Assembly: GCF_040151475.1 (NCBI RefSeq)
Contig: NZ_JBDKWG010000104.1
Location: 18,177-82,176 of the forward strand
DNA length: 64,000 nt
From: CAXBNB01 sp040151475
GTDB lineage: Bacteria > Bacteroidota > Bacteroidia > Cytophagales > Cyclobacteriaceae
Direction of reading: 5' to 3'
Below are positions 1 through 7,776 of the stretch, one piece after another (position 1 is the stretch's first letter; each line of letters opens with the position of its first letter). Under the pieces are notes generated by a model that saw only the letters and a list, made by a program, of their open reading frames with translations, did no database searches and had not been told where the DNA came from. The position numbers and the translations under genes are program-made.

Positions 1-581
1 GAATCTGAAATCGCATCACCATCCAGTATGTCTATGGTATCAATTTGTTTTGTCCAAACTGTCTTGTTCACATCTTTACATTTAGGCGTGTCACTACACC
101 CTCCATTAGAAATTTCAAATGGCCATTCCTGATCAATTTCACATTCCAATTGCGCTCCATCAGGATTAATTTTTTCTTCAACACTCTTGTATTTGTATTT
201 TTTTGCCAGCTTTCTTCCAGAATGGTCTTTGTAATAATCCATAGTGCTGCTTGGTGCATGTACAATTAAAGCTCCTTTTGCTCTGGCTATAGATATTACC
301 TTATTTAGATGAGGAGCCATTTCCGTCACTCTTTTAGTAGCTCCTTCGCACCAGTGCTTGTCCCACATGTCGCATATAATAATAGCTGTCTCATTGCTAT
401 TCCATTGCTGGATATCATTTACAACCATAAATGATCCTTCATCCAAATCAGAAGGAACTCGCTTTTGCAAGGATATTTTTATTTTTTCTCCTTCATCTTT
501 TGGTTTGGCTTTCAGAATACTTAGAAAAACAGCATTCAGTAAAACCAAAACTGTAAAACAATTCAATGTCTTAATCATCAT
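1..581 (-). CDS. isochorismatase-like cysteine hydrolase, 3' end cut by the window edge
   Basis: Reading the minus strand from an ATG at 581 gives an open frame of 193 codons that runs off the left edge. Residues 1-25 look like a signal peptide (Lys, then a hydrophobic stretch ending in KAKP), so the enzyme is probably exported. An AIIICDMWDKHWC segment (about residues 66-78) matches the first catalytic-Asp motif of the isochorismatase/nicotinamidase superfamily, and an AKGALIVHAPS strand follows. The later active-site Cys would lie outside the window. The substrate cannot be named. It is the last visible gene of the cluster with the Gfo/Idh oxidoreductase and FucU, and its promoter region carries a perfect copy of the palindrome found at the GntR promoter, so co-regulation is likely. 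Confidence 0.75.
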   Translation of the reverse strand, partial: MMIKTLNCFTVLVLLNAVFLSILKAKPKDEGEKIKISLQKRVPSDLDEGSFMVVNDIQQWNSNETAIIICDMWDKHWCEGATKRVTEMAPHLNKVISIARAKGALIVHAPSSTMDYYKDHSGRKLAKKYKYKSVEEKINPDGAQLECEIDQEWPFEISNGGCSDTPKCKDVNKTVWTKQIDTIDILDGDAISD

Positions 582-640
582 ATTTTAATAGTTATAGTTC
601 ATAATATATCACTCAGCAGGTGATACAGTGGCAGAAAATA

Positions 641-658
641 ATTTGTATTACAAATATA
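641..658 (-). promoter_or_regulatory. GntR-type operator overlapping a -7 box upstream of the hydrolase
   Basis: ATTTGTATTACAAAT at 641-655 is a perfect 7+1+7 palindrome. On the minus strand it overlaps a Bacteroidota -7 box (TATATTTG, 658-651) about 60 nt upstream of the ATG at 581. The same arrangement occurs at the GntR gene's own promoter. This would suit repression by occlusion of the promoter. Confidence 0.6.
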
Positions 659-713
659 TGATTATGATTGAAAAAACCTCCTATAAACTAATAAATTTTT
701 CTAAATTCTATAT

Positions 714-728
714 TTTTGTATTACAAAT
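714..728. promoter_or_regulatory. second copy of the GntR-type palindrome
   Basis: TTTTGTATTACAAAT differs from the perfect site at 641-655 by one base. The two centres lie 73 bp apart, close to seven helical turns. It falls between the stop of the Gfo/Idh gene and the hydrolase promoter, so cooperative binding or looping is conceivable. Confidence 0.5.
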
Positions 729-766
729 AATACTGTTTGACTATTTAAAAGCTCTCAAAGCAATTT

Positions 767-1768
767 TCACTTTGATTGAGTGACACCAATAAGGCTTTGC
801 GCCAATATTTTCTCACAGACTTCCATGGTTTTTAATGTCTCCCTAAAAGGGGATGAAGTTTTTTCTGTTCCGAACTGTATGGATTCTACAAACTCTATGC
901 TCTTGGTTCTAAAACCTCCAAAGACAAAAAGCTCTTCACTGCCTGCAACCTGGCATGTATCGTATTTCTCGCCATGCACATCTCCTTCTTCGTAGAGAAT
1001 AGCTTCTTTTTCCAGCTCCACATCGGCACAAATACCGGGAGCATGCATTTGTACCCTGAATATTCTTCTTCCAGATGCCCAGTTGCCTACTACATAACAT
1101 GTAGTACCATTGTCAAAATGCAAAGTGGCTCCAATCCAATTGATGTCAGCCACGCCGATACTTTTGCAGCTTGATTCGATTTTGACAACTTCACCATCTC
1201 CTATCCACCTGGCCGTATCTATAGAATGCGTAAAATCATCCAACATTCGGTCTCTCGCTGAAAGCATCGGGCGAATGTCAAATTTACTAAACTCTACAAT
1301 AGCATGTGTAATAGCTCCTTTTTCCAAACACTTACTCTTCATCAACTCCATAATAGGAGCAGATCTGCGTTGATGAGACACCTGTGTGATACAGCCATTT
1401 TGTTCTGCCAAATGTGCCAATATTCTGGATTGGTGCAAGGTAATGCCCATAGGCTTTTCTATGAAAATGTTGAATTTTTGCTGCAAGCACCAAACCCAAA
1501 TATCAAACATGGCTTCTGGTTGCCCAACGATATAGACTCCATCTGGATGCAGGTCGGAAAGCATCTTTTGATAATCGTTCTTAGAAGAAGAGATGTAAAT
1601 TTTGTCCGTTGAAATATTATATTTCAATGCCGTTTGTTTCAGCCTGTCAGCATTGAACGCACAGATGCCAACAATTTCAACATCATCTAATGAGGCAAGG
1701 GACTGATAATGCACTTTATTTGCAAACTCGCCATTGCCTATAAAACATACTCTTGCTTTGTTCTTCAT
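767..1768 (-). CDS. Gfo/Idh/MocA family NAD(P)-dependent oxidoreductase
   Basis: A 333-aa protein starting MKNKARVCFIGNG. A longer frame begins at 1831, but it overlaps the end of fucU and puts about 21 residues before the Rossmann strand, so the ATG at 1768 is preferred. GNGEFANKVH (residues 11-20) is the dinucleotide-binding loop, EKP at 104-106 is the family's signature with the catalytic-type Lys, and HQRRSAP lies near residue 133. Family members oxidise or reduce sugars, inositols or sugar acids. It follows fucU closely in the same direction, suggesting a deoxy-sugar or sugar-acid step, but the substrate is not readable from sequence. Confidence 0.85.
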   Translation of the reverse strand: MKNKARVCFIGNGEFANKVHYQSLASLDDVEIVGICAFNADRLKQTALKYNISTDKIYISSSKNDYQKMLSDLHPDGVYIVGQPEAMFDIWVWCLQQKFNIFIEKPMGITLHQSRILAHLAEQNGCITQVSHQRRSAPIMELMKSKCLEKGAITHAIVEFSKFDIRPMLSARDRMLDDFTHSIDTARWIGDGEVVKIESSCKSIGVADINWIGATLHFDNGTTCYVVGNWASGRRIFRVQMHAPGICADVELEKEAILYEEGDVHGEKYDTCQVAGSEELFVFGGFRTKSIEFVESIQFGTEKTSSPFRETLKTMEVCEKILAQSLIGVTQSK

Positions 1769-1790
1769 TTGAAAAATGGTAATTACCTGC

Positions 1791-2222
1791 TTATAAAAAA
1801 ATTGTGCCTTTCTTAAGAATGACGTTACCAAATCGTTTTGTCGTGCCGGACATTACCACTACAAAAGCTTCAGAAGCTCGTTGGTAAAAATCAAACCGTT
1901 CTATTTTTTCCGCTTGATTGATATCACTTTCAAACTCTTTCAATATATGATGATAGGAGCTTTCCAATTGATCATCATAATTTTTAGAATCGGTTGGCTT
2001 CATCATAAACCATGGCGTATTCACGGACTGATCCAAAGGAAAAAGAGGAAGAATGGCCTTTAGCAAATCGGTTATTTCCAAACCCTCGCATCTGATTACA
2101 TTCCCATTTAGGCTTTCCCCAGGGAAATTGGCATCTGCCAATACTATTTCATCTCCATGACCCATACATGCCAAAACATACAACAAATCAGGACTTATAA
2201 TTTTTGGAATTCCTTTCAACAT
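1791..2222 (-). CDS. fucU: L-fucose mutarotase (RbsD/FucU family)
   Basis: A 143-aa protein, the usual length for FucU. It opens MLKGIPKIISPDLLYVLACMG, with the MGHGDEIVLADANFP block at 20-34 that supplies the conserved His and Asp of the family. FucU interconverts the alpha and beta anomers of L-fucose or related sugars in the cytoplasm. It is the first gene of a minus-strand run continuing into the Gfo/Idh oxidoreductase. A degenerate GntR-type site lies 32 nt upstream of its ATG. RbsD is the alternative, but the GHGDEIVLADANFP block and the position in this cluster favour FucU. Confidence 0.85.
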   Translation of the reverse strand: MLKGIPKIISPDLLYVLACMGHGDEIVLADANFPGESLNGNVIRCEGLEITDLLKAILPLFPLDQSVNTPWFMMKPTDSKNYDDQLESSYHHILKEFESDINQAEKIERFDFYQRASEAFVVVMSGTTKRFGNVILKKGTIFL

Positions 2223-2253
2223 AGTGCTAACCTATAAAACTTTTAAAAAAAAT

Positions 2254-2268
2254 ATTTGTATCACAACA
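2254..2268. promoter_or_regulatory. degenerate GntR-type operator upstream of fucU
   Basis: ATTTGTATCACAACA retains one full half-site (ATTTGTA) and the central core of the palindrome seen at 641-655 and 3127-3141, with a weaker second arm. It lies 32 nt upstream of the fucU start. No clear -7 box was found next to it. Confidence 0.35.
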
Positions 2269-2374
2269 GAAGCACTCATATTTTGTAATACTGGATTACT
2301 CCTCAAATTATTCTTTCACTCTAAAATTGAATGTATAAATAGTCCTCATTTAATCGTGAAGAACCTTATTTAGC

Positions 2375-3109
2375 CTATTGAGTATTTAAACTTTTCAAAT
2401 AATTGACCTCTGTCAGTTTGATATGCTCACGCATTCGGAAAAATGCTTCCCTGCCATCTTTCTCTTTTATAGCATCAAATATTGATTGATGCAAGTGCAT
2501 CATAAGGTCTCTGGCCTCTTGAGTTACCAACTGCTCACTTTTTGCGAAAACAGGCAATTTATATTTCGTAATCAGCTTATATATGGGTTCCATCAGTAGG
2601 TTTACCACGGGATTTCCCGCTGCATCAGATACCGTAGAATGGAATTCTCTGTCAATTTCTGCTTCTTTATCTAAATCAAAAAGAGGACAGTTGTTCATCA
2701 ATTGCAGATTCAATTCCAATTTGTTTAAATGCTCTGTTGTACGTTTCAACGCAGCAACACTCGCCACTTCCGGTTCTACCAATTGACGCATGTGGATCGT
2801 ATGCAATATCAGGTCACTGGTATTAGACATTTCAAAAAACAGATCAATAGGTTCGGTTACACTTCTGGGATCAATTTCATTTACATACACACCACTACCT
2901 TTCACAATTTTGACCAGGCCTCTCGCACTCAAACTTTTCAAAGCCGGTCTGATTGCATTTCTACTTACAGAAAACTGCTCACAAAATTGCTGTTCGGTAG
3001 GAAGTTTACCCCCAACAGGAATTTCCCCACTTCTAATAAGTTTTTCAATTTGTTTTTCAATGCGTTGGCTTAGAAGTTCTTTGTTGTCTTTCTGCAACTC
3101 TTTTTCCAT
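2375..3109 (-). CDS. FadR-subfamily GntR transcriptional regulator
   Basis: A 244-aa protein. Residues about 14-80 form the winged helix, including GGKLPTEQQFCEQFSVSRNA and the wing GSGVYVNE. Residues about 100-235 form an all-helical FCD ligand domain with acidic and His positions (REFHSTVSDAAGNP, HLHQSIFDAI) that in this family often bind a metal and a carboxylate ligand. Such regulators usually repress sugar-acid or organic-acid catabolism and are released by a pathway intermediate. A palindrome overlaps its own -7 box, so autoregulation is likely. The fucU-oxidoreductase-hydrolase genes just downstream are the obvious targets. Confidence 0.88.
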   Translation of the reverse strand: MEKELQKDNKELLSQRIEKQIEKLIRSGEIPVGGKLPTEQQFCEQFSVSRNAIRPALKSLSARGLVKIVKGSGVYVNEIDPRSVTEPIDLFFEMSNTSDLILHTIHMRQLVEPEVASVAALKRTTEHLNKLELNLQLMNNCPLFDLDKEAEIDREFHSTVSDAAGNPVVNLLMEPIYKLITKYKLPVFAKSEQLVTQEARDLMMHLHQSIFDAIKEKDGREAFFRMREHIKLTEVNYLKSLNTQ

Positions 3110-3126
3110 GTACTAGTGATTAGATA

Positions 3127-3144
3127 ATTTGTGATACAAATATA
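3127..3144 (-). promoter_or_regulatory. autoregulatory operator over the GntR gene's -7 box
   Basis: ATTTGTGATACAAAT (3127-3141) has one mismatch between its arms and overlaps a minus-strand TATATTTG -7 box (3144-3137). The start codon at 3109 follows after a short leader. This arrangement matches the one at 641-658. Confidence 0.55.
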
Positions 3145-3212
3145 TAATAATTTGTTATAGCTACTTTTCTACAAAAACCTTAGTTATACAGTATTGTAAA
3201 AATTAAATGAAC

Positions 3213-4727
3213 TTAAATCAATAACTTTACCGCCTCCAGACCACTATCAACAGCTTCGTAAAACAAAGGCAATCTGCTGTTATCCACTCCTGTATATACC
3301 ATGTTCTTATTGGATCGGTATTGATTTTTGTCATTGAATAAATAGCCGGGTGTCGGGATGGGCATGGCATGTCCCATTACTTTGATAAATACTTTTACCA
3401 CTTTGTGGTTAATCTCTTCTTTGAAGTAATTGCTGATGTGTTGGATTGTCGATTCCGCTATTGCATTTTTATCTGCATCCACATTGAGAAGGTCTTTTCT
3501 GGAATCAGCAGGAAGACAATAGTATGCGCTAAAAGTTCTATATTTTGATTGATCCGAATGCTGAGCACCAGAATCTACAAACCCCATAAAAGAAGGGTCA
3601 TTCGTTAGCATTTCATTTTGCCAAAATGCAGGAATCGCAAGTGTGTTTTCTATCACAATATTGACAACCATCCAAGGGGAAGAGTTGTTTTCAGAGAATA
3701 ATTTATATCCCTCAGGATAGATGTATTTCAACGCATGTTTTTGTCCTGCGTAAATGACTTTTTTAGTCTTAATCGTCTTGCAAACTTTGGCTTCAACATC
3801 AATTATCTCGACACTAAATCCCTCCTTTTTCTCTTCTATTTTCTTTACTAAATGACTGGTCATCAATCTGTCCTTATCAACATGTGCTGCCATTTTATCA
3901 ATAAAATATTGATTCCCCTCTGGTGGGGAAAACAGCTCCACAATCTCATTGTAATAGGGACGGCACTTGAAATAATGAATGCCTGCCAAAGCAGAAACTT
4001 CAGCACATCCTGCACCATAATCATCTTTCATGTGATAATCCAATCCCTTCATAAAAGCTTCATCCAATTGAATTTCCTTTTGTAGAAAATCTAAAAAAGT
4101 TAAGTTGTTGAGGTGTTGATACTTATCTTGGATGATCCTAGTAGGAAGATGCATTACACCTGAGTAATTTTCCAAAAGCTTCAAAAAGCTATCTTTCACA
4201 GCCCCTTCTTCCAGCACATCTTTTCTAAGTTCACCATGATCGAAGCATTGGTTTTTCCTTCGATGTAAGATGATGTGTTGCTCATCTTTGAAACTCCAGG
4301 AGTCACTCCATTTGTGGTATTCCACTACATCCAATTGACTCAAAAATGCAAGTACCTCATCGCCATATCCTTTTGGATAAGAAAGGTCGTAATGCGCTCC
4401 CTGAGATATACCCATTCCATTAAACTCTACAGCGGATGATGAACCTCCTAATTTTCCAGAAAGTTCACAAAGCAAAAAGTCCTTTCCAGACAATTGGCTT
4501 GCAGCGGTCATTCCAGCAATGCCACCGCCCACTATCAGGTATTCCGTTTCTAATGTACTCCCCTTTTGGAATGACGCACTCTTATAAATCAGGTGGCCAG
4601 TACCAGCATCGGAATCAACCACTATGTCATAAGATACCTTCTCGGTCTGCCAATTACATGATTTCAGAATCATCGGCAGTGTCAATAATGCGGAGGTTTT
4701 TACAAAATTTCTTCGATCCATAGTCAA
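3213..4727 (-). CDS. exported FAD-dependent oxidoreductase (amine-oxidase-like fold)
   Basis: A 504-aa protein. DRRNFVKTSALLTLPM at residues 4-19 resembles a Tat leader, and LKSC at 21-24 could also be a lipobox, so a folded, flavin-loaded export to the periplasm is likely. ETEYLIVGGGIAGMTAA (about 60-76) is the FAD dinucleotide-binding motif, and the C-terminus NKNMVYTGVDNSRLPLFYEA resembles the second FAD-contacting segment of the amine oxidase/phytoene desaturase fold. Its start overlaps the stop of the upstream membrane-protein gene by 4 nt, so the two are translationally coupled. As the last gene of a speD/speE-type operon it may oxidise a polyamine or aminopropylated product. That is inference. 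Confidence 0.75.
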   Translation of the reverse strand: MTMDRRNFVKTSALLTLPMILKSCNWQTEKVSYDIVVDSDAGTGHLIYKSASFQKGSTLETEYLIVGGGIAGMTAASQLSGKDFLLCELSGKLGGSSSAVEFNGMGISQGAHYDLSYPKGYGDEVLAFLSQLDVVEYHKWSDSWSFKDEQHIILHRRKNQCFDHGELRKDVLEEGAVKDSFLKLLENYSGVMHLPTRIIQDKYQHLNNLTFLDFLQKEIQLDEAFMKGLDYHMKDDYGAGCAEVSALAGIHYFKCRPYYNEIVELFSPPEGNQYFIDKMAAHVDKDRLMTSHLVKKIEEKKEGFSVEIIDVEAKVCKTIKTKKVIYAGQKHALKYIYPEGYKLFSENNSSPWMVVNIVIENTLAIPAFWQNEMLTNDPSFMGFVDSGAQHSDQSKYRTFSAYYCLPADSRKDLLNVDADKNAIAESTIQHISNYFKEEINHKVVKVFIKVMGHAMPIPTPGYLFNDKNQYRSNKNMVYTGVDNSRLPLFYEAVDSGLEAVKLLI

Positions 4728-5839
4728 TTGAGCAATACCGATTTTATATAAGGATTTTTATGATTGGACTTCCAAATAAAGCCATCCAAAACATAGTGTG
4801 TAGCCTGAGGTACCGAGAGCAATGCCAAAACCAAGGCTTGCACCATAGGATCCTGAACCATCTTCATGGGGTATTTAAGTAAAGTCTGAAAAAATGCTGT
4901 GTTATCCTGATACAGCCACATATCCCAAAAATATTCTTCGCCAAAAGCCAATACCAACACTGCTATTACCATAAATCCAACCCTATAGAAATTTTCAAAA
5001 TAAGGTGCTTTGGAAAATTTCATTTCTCTTTTTTTCTCTACATAAAAGAAAACCAAAGCCATATAAGGAAGCCCATGAGCAACTACATTGGTCAGCGTAA
5101 AAACCAGATCTGAATTGAAGTAAACAATCCCCAGATACCAATTGCCCCAGGTCGTAATAATCCAAAGCCACTTACCAATGGGAAATTTATGTTTCCCTTT
5201 TTGGTGCAGGTAAACCTCCTCAAGCAACCAGAAACTTAGGAATGCAAAATATGCCAGATTGCAACTCAGATTAACAACACTCAAGTATCCATCCTGCCAA
5301 AACGGAAGTATCTCCAACATTGATTTGAGACTAAAAAAATCGCCATCCACAAACCATGAGAATTTACGGTCGCTATTGAGGTGCCAATACCAAACCGGAT
5401 ACAACATCCCTAAGTAAATGATGAGTTTGTCCGACAAGCGTTTCTTAAGATTTAAGAAACCAAATTTGGCTCTATACAACTGCATAAAACCATATTGCTG
5501 CTTGATAAAATGGTACAGTGCCACATACGCCAATATTGTCCAAAACCAGTTGACAGATACATTGGCCACCAAAAAGAATACAACAAAGCAAAGGATTGGA
5601 GATAGAATGAGCAGCTTCTTATGGTTGGTAAATTCCTCTTTGTCCAGATAAGTTCTGAAAATAGTACTCCAGACATGGCTCACATCGATTCCCAACACAA
5701 ATACTACCCAAACCCACAATGGCAATTCCATTTGCAAAAGTCCATCCGAAAGTAAAAAGCAAACAGCCCATACAACCCAAACAGGAAGCAAAAGCACCAG
5801 AAGGTCTATTGATTTATTAAAAAGCCAGATTTTTCTCAC
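4724..5839 (-). CDS. polytopic membrane protein of the speD operon
   Basis: A 371-aa protein with about eight or nine hydrophobic spans and a basic start (MRKIWLFNKS). I do not recognise a named family. His residues sit in or next to membrane segments in SHVW, YHFIKQQYGFMQLY, AHGLPYM and a C-terminal THYVLDGFIWK, a spread that would suit an integral-membrane metal or haem enzyme, but this is only suggestive. It is coupled by overlap to the flavin oxidoreductase downstream and is 17 nt from the aminopropyltransferase-like gene upstream, so it probably acts in the same pathway. Confidence 0.7.
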   Translation of the reverse strand: MRKIWLFNKSIDLLVLLLPVWVVWAVCFLLSDGLLQMELPLWVWVVFVLGIDVSHVWSTIFRTYLDKEEFTNHKKLLILSPILCFVVFFLVANVSVNWFWTILAYVALYHFIKQQYGFMQLYRAKFGFLNLKKRLSDKLIIYLGMLYPVWYWHLNSDRKFSWFVDGDFFSLKSMLEILPFWQDGYLSVVNLSCNLAYFAFLSFWLLEEVYLHQKGKHKFPIGKWLWIITTWGNWYLGIVYFNSDLVFTLTNVVAHGLPYMALVFFYVEKKREMKFSKAPYFENFYRVGFMVIAVLVLAFGEEYFWDMWLYQDNTAFFQTLLKYPMKMVQDPMVQALVLALLSVPQATHYVLDGFIWKSNHKNPYIKSVLLN

Positions 5840-5856
5840 AATTTTTTATGCTTTTG

Positions 5857-7173
5857 TCAATCAAAATTCCAGGTTCCAACACTATAATATTGGTGGATAA
5901 CCGGGTTTTTGAGACTATTGATTTCAATTGAATCAGTGATCGGATAGGGCTTACCAAAAGACATCATCATGCGCATGGCTTCAGTATTAATCCATCGTGT
6001 CTGCATCTTATCAAATTCCAATTTCTTGCACTTTTCTTTCAATTGATCTGTGCTTAAAATCTTCGATGCAATCACCCAGCCCCATTCACCCAAGGTCATT
6101 ACCTGATTGTGTAAAGGTAATATATTGAAATTGGCTGATTCAATGGTTTTGGAAATGGCATAAAATGCCTTAGTGGCATAGTAAGGACTACCTGCCTGAG
6201 TAATCATGATACCTTCACTTTTCAATGCCTGACGACACAGTTGGTAAAATTCTCTTGTATAATATTGGTTGAGCTCCAAATCAACAGGATCGGGTACATC
6301 AATAAAAATAGCATCATAATGGTTCTTTGATTTATTCAAATACCTGAACGCATCGCCCTCTATCCGTTCAATTTTTTCATCATTTAAAGCCTCTTTGTTA
6401 ATTGCAGTAAATACTGGATGCTTTTCCCCCAAACTATAAAATGCCGTATCTATCGGTAAAATATTTATTTTATGGACTCCTTTATGTTTCCCCAACTCCC
6501 TCGCAATAAGTCCATTTTCACCACCTATTACCAGAATATTTTCACCACCTTCCGACAACAACATCACAGGATGAACCATTGGTTCATAATACATCCACTC
6601 ATCCAGTGTACTGAATTGATTGATTTCATTGAAATAAAACCATTGGTTTCCTTTCCATGATGTAACATCAATTTTCTGAAAAGGTGTTTCATCAGAAAAA
6701 ATCAACTTGTCATGATACTTTTTTTGTCTTGGCAAACCTTCCGGAGTAAAAGAGCCTATACCAGCTCCTGCGCATATACACAAAATGACAATACCTAGTG
6801 CAAGCACATTTTTTGGAGCTGTGCTTCTTTTGGTCAACACAGCCAAAGTTGAGCCGGACAAAATGAAACACGCATAAATCAAAATACTTAGAAAATCCGG
6901 AAACAGAAGCACTGCTTCTTTCACCTGATTGGTCATCACCAAGCTTATCAGAAAAAATACCTGAACAATGAAGGCAATATTTTTTCCCACCTGTAGGTAT
7001 TTATAGGAAATGATAGCGGAGGCTAAAAAAAGGAATACTAAGACTGCTACATCAAACGTATTGGCATCAAAAAAAAGCTGTAAAAATTGAATGTAATCTA
7101 ATAAGGCAAAACCCGTCAACAAGGAGAGTGCTGACAAGTATCCCCAATATAAATATCGAAACCTGGCTTTCAC
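5857..7173 (-). CDS. membrane-anchored spermidine synthase-like aminopropyltransferase
   Basis: A 438-aa protein. Residues about 10-145 contain about five transmembrane segments. The rest is a spermidine-synthase-type Rossmann domain: YHDKLIFSDETPFQKI and QFSTLDEWMYYEPMVHP correspond to the N-terminal substrate-binding motifs, ILVIGGENGLIAREL (about 210-225) to the decarboxylated-AdoMet loop, and FIDVPDPVDLELN (about 290-302) to the catalytic Asp loop. It would transfer aminopropyl groups to an amine at the membrane face. The first Asp of the usual GGGDG loop reads ENG here, so substrate use may differ. It overlaps speD by 4 nt. Confidence 0.8.
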   Translation of the reverse strand: MKARFRYLYWGYLSALSLLTGFALLDYIQFLQLFFDANTFDVAVLVFLFLASAIISYKYLQVGKNIAFIVQVFFLISLVMTNQVKEAVLLFPDFLSILIYACFILSGSTLAVLTKRSTAPKNVLALGIVILCICAGAGIGSFTPEGLPRQKKYHDKLIFSDETPFQKIDVTSWKGNQWFYFNEINQFSTLDEWMYYEPMVHPVMLLSEGGENILVIGGENGLIARELGKHKGVHKINILPIDTAFYSLGEKHPVFTAINKEALNDEKIERIEGDAFRYLNKSKNHYDAIFIDVPDPVDLELNQYYTREFYQLCRQALKSEGIMITQAGSPYYATKAFYAISKTIESANFNILPLHNQVMTLGEWGWVIASKILSTDQLKEKCKKLEFDKMQTRWINTEAMRMMMSFGKPYPITDSIEINSLKNPVIHQYYSVGTWNFD

Positions 7174-7475
7174 TGGAATACCTCTTGTCTGGTTTTTCTG
7201 TAAACTTGCAAATTGCGTAAGAAAGACTCATACATCTCGGTATTGCAACTGCTGAGTTCGATATATGTTTTATTTTCTTCAGGGAAAGTATGTATCGCAA
7301 AATGGCTTTCTGAAATTAGCCATAGCCCTGTGTATCCTTGTGGCTCAAAATGATGCTCGATAAAATTGATAATCCCAAAACCTGATTTGATCAACATTTT
7401 TTCAAAATCAACTTTTAACGTCTCAGGGTCACAATCACTCACCCATCCCGAATAATTATCTATTTTGGCTTCCAA
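7170..7475 (-). CDS. speD: S-adenosylmethionine decarboxylase-type proenzyme (class 1B SpeD)
   Basis: A 101-aa protein. The autoprocessing site is visible in LISESHFAIHTFPE: cleavage is expected between Glu56 and Ser57, giving a pyruvoyl group at Ser57. His62 and Cys77 match the other processing and catalytic residues of the class 1B enzymes. The product, decarboxylated AdoMet, is the aminopropyl donor for the next gene, which overlaps it by 4 nt. It is somewhat shorter than typical class 1B SpeD. SpeD homologues that decarboxylate other amino acids are known, so the substrate should not be taken for granted. Confidence 0.85.
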   Translation of the reverse strand: MEAKIDNYSGWVSDCDPETLKVDFEKMLIKSGFGIINFIEHHFEPQGYTGLWLISESHFAIHTFPEENKTYIELSSCNTEMYESFLRNLQVYRKTRQEVFQ

Positions 7476-7582
7476 TACGGCTATTTCGTTTCTAATGATT
7501 AAAGAACGTAAAGATCATAAACTAATTTTAATTATCTGTTTGCACTGAATTTAAATACTGTCTTTCTTTAGCACAATAGAAT

Positions 7583-7732
7583 CAGAGCAGACACATTTAA
7601 AAATTCATACTGTCCCCAGACTCCTGCCTCGGCAGGCAAGTGTTCTGGAGTCTGTTAGAGTTGACCGTAATTTCAAGGGATACCGTAACTGGTACGGTAA
7701 GGAGGTTTTTGTTTTTAAATGCGTTTGCCCTG
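7583..7732. mobile_element. 150-bp MITE-like element with terminal inverted repeats and candidate target duplication
   Basis: The ends at 7583-7603 and 7712-7732 are 21-bp inverted repeats identical at 18 positions (outer CAGRGCARACRC, inner CATTTAAAAA). They are bounded by ACAATAGAAT (7573-7582) and ACAATAAAAC (7733-7742), an 8/10 match that looks like an aged 10-bp target duplication. Inside are a CAGACTCC/GGAGTCTG stem (7617-7624/7647-7654) enclosing TGCCT-CGGC-AGGCA, and a second hairpin TACCGTA/TACGGTA (7681-7699). No ORF is present. It sits between the divergent speD and rmuC genes. A structured RNA is the main alternative. Confidence 0.6.
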
Positions 7733-7753
7733 ACAATAAAACGAATGAATTTT

Positions 7754-7761
7754 TACCTTTG
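7754..7761 (+). promoter_or_regulatory. -7 box (TACCTTTG) for rmuC
   Basis: An exact TAnnTTTG match 16 nt upstream of the ATG at 7777. The predicted transcript start would lie past the TTG at 7759, which argues against the longer reading frame. The upstream promoter half would fall in the candidate target duplication and right end of the MITE-like element. Confidence 0.5.
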
Positions 7762-7776
7762 CTAAAACCCTCATTT

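Noticed and set aside
7647..7662. GGAGTCTGTTAGAGTT in the MITE-like element resembling the IS end GGAGTCTGTCGGACTT at 63865
   Set aside because: The match is 13 of 16 over a short stretch and is internal to the element, so it may be chance; not used to link the two.
7583..7732. CRISPR-like or riboswitch reading of the structured region upstream of rmuC
   Set aside because: There are no repeated spacers, and the outer inverted repeats plus flanking duplication fit a mobile element better. No ligand-binding motif was recognised.
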